Shown here: one piece after another, positions 59,374-64,000 of the stretch
Layout of the letters: every line of letters begins with the position of its first letter
Position numbering within the stretch: the first letter of the stretch is position 1
NCBI GenBank assembly: GCA_036971715.1
Contig: JAVHJL010000003.1
Span: 992,001-1,056,000, forward strand
Reading direction: 5' to 3'
DNA length: 64,000 bases
Source: Arthrobotrys musiformis
Taxonomy: Eukaryota; Ascomycota; Orbiliomycetes; Orbiliales; Orbiliaceae
Program-made: the position numbers and the translations under genes
Notes under the pieces: model-generated
Databases searched by the model: none
The model's input: the letters and a program-made list of their open reading frames with translations, nothing else
Told to the model about the DNA's origin: nothing

Positions 59374-61948
59374 ATGCTGGCCTGGCTACGAGGAGACCAA
59401 CAGGGCGAGGAGGAGGAAGTCGATCAGGATTTGATAATACCAGACCAAGATCTTCCCGATGAGCCTGGTGCGTATCCTTTTATTTTATTTTATTTTATTT
59501 TATGTTATTGATAAACAGTCAATTGACGATTGCTAAATTGCACGGAATCGAACAGAAACTCCTGGTCCAGCCACCTTTGCATTTAATGCGTTCAGAAACG
59601 GGCTTTTTGGCACACCCAAGCCAGACCTCGACGTCCAAGATCCTCGTCAACACCATCACCACCAAAGGCGTGAACGGGAGCCTCGTCCCAAGTTTGGCCG
59701 TGACGTTATGAGTGACGAAGATGTCTTCACCAGTTCGAGGAAACGAGTACCCCTCGAAAGCAGGAGTCCCAGTCGTTTTAAGACCTTTGAGGATGCTATG
59801 ACCCCACCAAGAAGAAACCCTCAGAGCATCTTGGTCACACCCGGAAACACGATCTCGAAAAAGAAGACAGTCTCTTTCGGCCCGGACCAAGTTCATGAGG
59901 ACACTTTCTGCTACGAGTCTCGTACTGGCCGTGTTAGGTCAGGCCTCCCCGCTGGTTATCCTGGAAAATTCCCTAGCCCGTGGACCCCGAAAGTTACAAA
60001 TGATCTCCCACCAAAGAGAAGGACTTCCCGAGAGCTTTCCCGCGTTGAAGAGATTGAAATCTTTGAAGATCAAAACAAACCCTCCAAAGGAACCCCGAAG
60101 CCCAAAACGAAGGATTCAACGACCATCTCGAAAGCCAAAGATGAGGCCAAATCTGTCGACGACCAAATCCAGGCTCTTCGTGAGAACACTGCCAGAATCA
60201 ATGATATGATTGAGGAGGCTAGCGTGCAACAGACTACCGATGGCGATATCACTGTTAACCTTGACGAACCTCGTTCCCGTTCTGGGGTTTATTGGAAGGA
60301 TAGATACTCGACCGACATTAACCAAGCCGAGAAAAAGGTTGAATTCTACAAGGCCCGCAAGGATACCTCCGTCGAGTTTGCTTCTAAGAAGGATGAACAA
60401 GCTGCCAACCTCGCAGCCAGGCTCAAGGAAGAAATCGAACTCCGAAAGAAGATGCAGGCTGAAATCGACAAATGGCAAAAAATGGCTATGGAACCCCGGA
60501 CTGAACCAACCCCTACTGTTAACGCTCCTCTCACCGAAACGTACCAACAAAAAACTATCGAACGTCTCCGCCGTGAAACATCCGAATACAGAGAAATCAT
60601 TCGCCAGAGGGAAGTTGAAATGACCGACCACGAATACCAGATGGACCGACAAAGGAGTGAAATCGACCGCCAGGCTCGCCGAATCAAAGATCTGGAGGCT
60701 TCCCTCCAGGCCAAAAAGGACGCTGCGGACGAAGTCTCTATCTACAATGCCAATGCCGAATCGGAAATTAAAAATCTCAAACGCGAACTTCGTAAGGCAG
60801 AAGCCGCCGCCGCTGGGAAAGACGTACTCGCCGCGAAATTCGAAAACTCACAGCGCGAGGTCGAAAGGTTGAAGCAACAGTTATCACTCGTCAAGGAAGA
60901 AAACCACCGTCTCAAGGTTCAACAGAAGGCTGCAACCCCTATCGATGAGCTCCCTGCCCCCTCGGTCAAAACGTCTGTCCCTGTCTCCCAACCCGCTCCT
61001 GAACAAGATGTCTGGCAATCACTTTCCGGTCTCAATGCTCCTAAAGATAAACCCCGCGCCCGCGGAAGCCCTAAAATTACCCAACACTCTGCTTTCCCTA
61101 ACGTTAGTGTCGTTGATAAGAAACCTGAGCTCGGCGGCATATTCTCGAAACCTAATACAGCACCGGCAATCAAACCGAAGGACACCATCCCAACGATCGA
61201 CGAATACCTCAGGCAAGAAGACTCGGATTCTACTCTCCCCGGAAAGCACGCTACTGTCACAAGTCTCCGAACTACAAACTCAAAAAACGACCTAGGCATT
61301 AAATCCACACCCAAACCACGAAAAACCGTCGTCTCGACTCCAATCATGACGGAGAAGGAAATACTACGGCAGCTTGAGCACAGTGATATATCTCTTCCAC
61401 CACTCTCCCCGACAATGGCTTCAATGTCCGATACCGATCTCGATAAGCTGAGAAACATTGCTAAGCCCCTTCCGAGGAGGAGCCGAGAGGATTTGAAATA
61501 CAACGCTGGAGCACCCAAGCCTATCAGTCCCGTCAAACATAATGACGGGGTTGATGACCCCCCTTCTAGTCCGATGCCCGACATTGGTGTTCTACCACCG
61601 AAGTACGAGACAGATGATGAAAAGTTCTCTATACGACGACAAACCACCAGTCCAATGCCCAAATATTTCAACTTCGAAAAATCACCAAATCCTAGGAGAG
61701 GTAGCTTTGCGAGCTTACGGAGCTTTGCTAGTACAAAGCTTTCTAAGAAGAATCCGCTAGAGCTATGCGACGGCACCGCTCTTAAGACTACGGCGGCTGT
61801 TGCTGCCCCTGTCGAGGCTACTGGCATTGGGATAACTACTAAGACTAGTTACGGATCCGACACGGATGCTAAACGGAAGCTCGCCGCGGCGAAAATGGCA
61901 GAGATGAAAGCGAGAATGAAAGCGGAGAGCAAGGCGGTCAAGTACTAG
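59374..61948 (+). CDS. Spindle pole body protein, Cut12 domain
   Basis: Exons 59374..59467 and 59556..61948, 828 aa. The start MLAWLRG with acidic tail matches the short conserved N-terminus of Cut12-type proteins; the intron (88 nt, gtgcgt..aacag, phase 1) joins it to ATFAFNAFRNGLFGTPKP, which is also conserved. The Cut12 domain lies at about residues 240-340 (SGVYWKDRYSTDINQAEKKV; FYKARKDTSVEFASKKDEQA), followed by coiled coil (RQREVEMTDHEYQMDRQRSE) to about residue 490, then disordered Ser/Pro-rich sequence and a basic C-terminus (AKMAEMKARMKAESK). In fission yeast Cut12 is needed to insert and activate spindle poles at mitotic entry; the role here is by family. A (TTTTA)n tract lies in the intron. 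Confidence 0.88.
59478..59503 (+). repeat. (TTTTA)n microsatellite in intron
   Basis: Five tandem ttttat-type units, inside the intron of the Cut12-domain gene, just after its donor. Confidence 0.85.
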
Positions 61949-62904
61949 GTTCTTAACCACTCCTACTCCATCCGCCACTGTGGTAGCCCTTCCCTTCTCC
62001 CTGATCCAGAACCTTTCAGGATACTCATATTATTGTAACATATCGCATTGCTTCTTTCATGTGGGAGCGAGCGACTTTGCGTATCCTTTTTTTCATTCTT
62101 ATTTTTCTTTTCTTGGTTCCTTTTTTCTTGTATTATTTGTTTCCGCATTGGCAGATGGCGGGCGTTTCTGGAGTAGTGGAATCACAATTGGTACCCTTTG
62201 AAATAATCCCCCCTTCCCCCCCCCTTTACGTTCCTATGAATTGTTTAATGATCAATCCGCTTTTGACTTCTTCCCCAACACCATTGTGTATAATTTACCC
62301 CTACTTTTCTTTATTGGCTTCTTTTACCTTGTGCTTTTTCCTTATTCTCTGTGAGATGATTCCCCAATTGCTTGTTTTATCAGCCGTTTGAGTTTTAACC
62401 TTTTTTTTTCGCTTCTTTGTCCTTGTTTTGTGATCAAAGTACATAAGACATGACTGATTGAATGAATGAAATACTTCTATCATCCGCTTATATCCGTTTC
62501 TCTACCGTAATTATGCAAGATTCTCTAGTTTGTGATAATGCAGCTTAGGTCGGCGTGCATCTTCACGCCTATCGATCATAGTGCCTTACTCCAGTCGTTT
62601 CCCGTCCGCACGGCGTCGACGTCGGCTGGATTTAGAGAAGACGAGGATATTCCGAAAGCAAGGCAATTTATAGACGCGCGGACGTAATGTATCGTCATCA
62701 TGATCGTCATATTATATTACACAAAAGGAAGCCTAAGTTTCTATCGAAACATCCACTTCCCCCCTCCTCCCACAAAGGAAAAAAAATAGGAGAAGAAATC
62801 GCAAAAAAGGAAAAAAAAAAGTAGAAAAGGCAACGACTATGCATAATGCTTTCCCAGTCTTTAAATTAACAATCCTCCGAAGTAACGGTATCCGGATTTA
62901 CATT
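61949..62904. other. Intergenic between convergent genes
   Basis: 3' regions of the spindle-pole gene and PP5. Many T and C runs; no coding frame supported. Confidence 0.5.
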
Positions 62905-63952
62905 TCACATCATCTGCATCAAGGAGTTTTGCGCATAAGCCATCGGTTTGATATTAGGATGCGGGACCGCGTCGAAAGTGACAAAGTTCAATTTGTAGTC
63001 CGGGCCGACGTTGATGTATGCGCCCTTGTTACCCGTTGAGTCGCAGTAGTTCGGTGCGCTGAAGACGGTGATGCATCTTCCGTCGTGTTCTTGTTCGTAT
63101 CCTCCCATTCTGACCTCGTGGCTTCGGATCACGGCTGTCAATCCGTTGTTTTCGCAGAAGCGTTTCGTAACGTCCGGCCCGAATTGGAGGCCGACGCCGC
63201 GCTTTGAGGGGCCGCGGCCGGGTTCGGTTTGTGGGTCCGTCCAGAGCATTTCCATCATCAATCCTTCGTTTCCGGGTTGGCGTTGGGAGTGGCGGTCGAG
63301 TTTGCGGATGTCGTCTAGGGTGTATCTGTCGTCGGAGAAGAGGCCGCCGTGGAGGACGAGGTATTTGGAACCGACTAAGTGGGCGAGGGGGAGGGCGGAG
63401 AAGGCTTCGGAGAAGAGTTTGTAGACTCGTTCGGTGTATTTGGCTTTGCATTCGCCTGGGGTTTCTCATAGTTAGTATTTTTATATATTTAGAAATTTGG
63501 TGAGGATTGTATAGTACCTTCGAATCCGTAGACCTTGTTCATTTGATCGGCTTCGTGGTTTCCTCTGTTGATGAAGAATCCCTTCGGCCACAACCATTTG
63601 TATGCGAACAACAGCAGGGCAATCTCCGTCGACCAGCTGCCTCTGTCCACAAAGTCTCCGTTGAAGAGGTAGGCGTGCGACTCGCTCGGGTATCCGTTCT
63701 TGTTGAAGATCTCCAGCAAATCGAAGTACTGTCCATGGGTATCGCCGCATATTGTGAGTTTTTTGCCTTCCTCGACGGTGATGTCCGGCATTGTGTTTTC
63801 GGCGTAGAAGATTTCCTTGCACTTGAGGATTATGCGGAAGACGTATTTCTTGTGTATCTTCTTGCCGTCTTTGAAGCGTTGGATCATGTCTTTGATGAAG
63901 TCGAGGGTCATTTCTTCGCCTAGCTCGAGTCCTTCGTAGGTATCTTCGACCT
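62905..63952 (-). CDS. PPT1: Serine/threonine protein phosphatase 5 (PP5/Ppt1), catalytic part, 5' partial
   Basis: Exons on minus 63518..63952 and 62905..63455; upstream exons lie beyond the right edge. The first visible exon starts after an acceptor (acaacag) at 63953, preceded by an actaac branch, so the apparent methionine at 63986 is intronic. Sequence: VEDTYEGLELGEEMTLDF, CGDTHGQYFDLLEIF (GDxHG), LFNGDFVDRGSWS (GDxVDRG), INRGNHEADQMNKVYGFEGE (GNHE; intron within it), then LHGGLF, WTDPQ, RSHEVR and SAPNYCDSTGNKGA. These are intact PPP metal and catalytic motifs. The VEDTYEG opening and DQMNKVYGFEGE are specific to PP5, whose TPR domain (Hsp90 binding) would be encoded beyond the window. 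The C-terminus ends with the helix AYAQNSLMQMM. Confidence 0.94.
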
Positions 63953-64000
63953 CTGTTGTAGAAACCATCGTTAGTTTGGGTGTCAATATCGTAAGGAGAG

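Noticed and set aside
60919..61827. 302-codon antisense frame in the spindle-pole gene
   Set aside because: Mirror of the coding strand; the + strand protein is conserved (Cut12 domain) and the antisense product is low-complexity Ser/Gly/Leu with no family.

Overview
The window is nuclear DNA of a filamentous ascomycete fungus (Pezizomycotina). The evidence is many short introns (about 46-203 nt) with GT..AG ends and CTAAC/CTAAT-like branch sites, fungal housekeeping genes (GCN2, PGS1, mitochondrial uL5, a Cut12-domain spindle pole body protein, PP5), and fungal accessory families (NACHT receptors with ankyrin or WD40 ends, F-box proteins, a MYND protein, a KEX2-type secreted protein). The order cannot be fixed from the sequence alone. 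I joined exons by hand from reading frame, splice sites and family conservation.

Region 1, 1-13.4 kb, is accessory. A NACHT-ankyrin receptor enters from the left edge (1-2659). A purine-phosphorylase-like/NACHT/WD40 receptor follows on the same strand (3883-8583) and carries one apparent frameshift. After 2.3 kb without genes come a cysteine-containing secreted effector-like protein (10936-11737) and a MYND zinc-finger protein (12306-13433). This block looks like a self/non-self recognition and secreted-protein neighbourhood.

Region 2, 15.6-31.7 kb, is mixed: a Dal5/ACS-type MFS transporter, a fungal protein of unknown function, mitochondrial ribosomal protein uL5, a secreted protein with a nucleotidyltransferase-like motif, mitochondrial phosphatidylglycerophosphate synthase, two F-box proteins and a short, highly divergent phosphatidylinositol-phosphate-kinase-like protein in six exons.

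Region 3, 33.5-64 kb, is mostly conserved cellular machinery with wide intergenic spaces: a probable chromatin protein (WHIM/DDT-like), a BAR protein with a proline-rich tail behind a 3.9 kb gene-free block, a ubiquitin protease whose Cys box resembles CYLD, an unknown protein, an F-box protein, GCN2 (complete, about 1656 aa), a Cut12-domain spindle pole body protein, and the catalytic part of PP5, which runs off the right edge.

I found no rRNA, convincing tRNA, CRISPR or intact transposon. The points most worth follow-up are the receptor pair with its frameshift, the divergent PIPK-like gene, the secreted nucleotidyltransferase-like protein and the effector-like protein.
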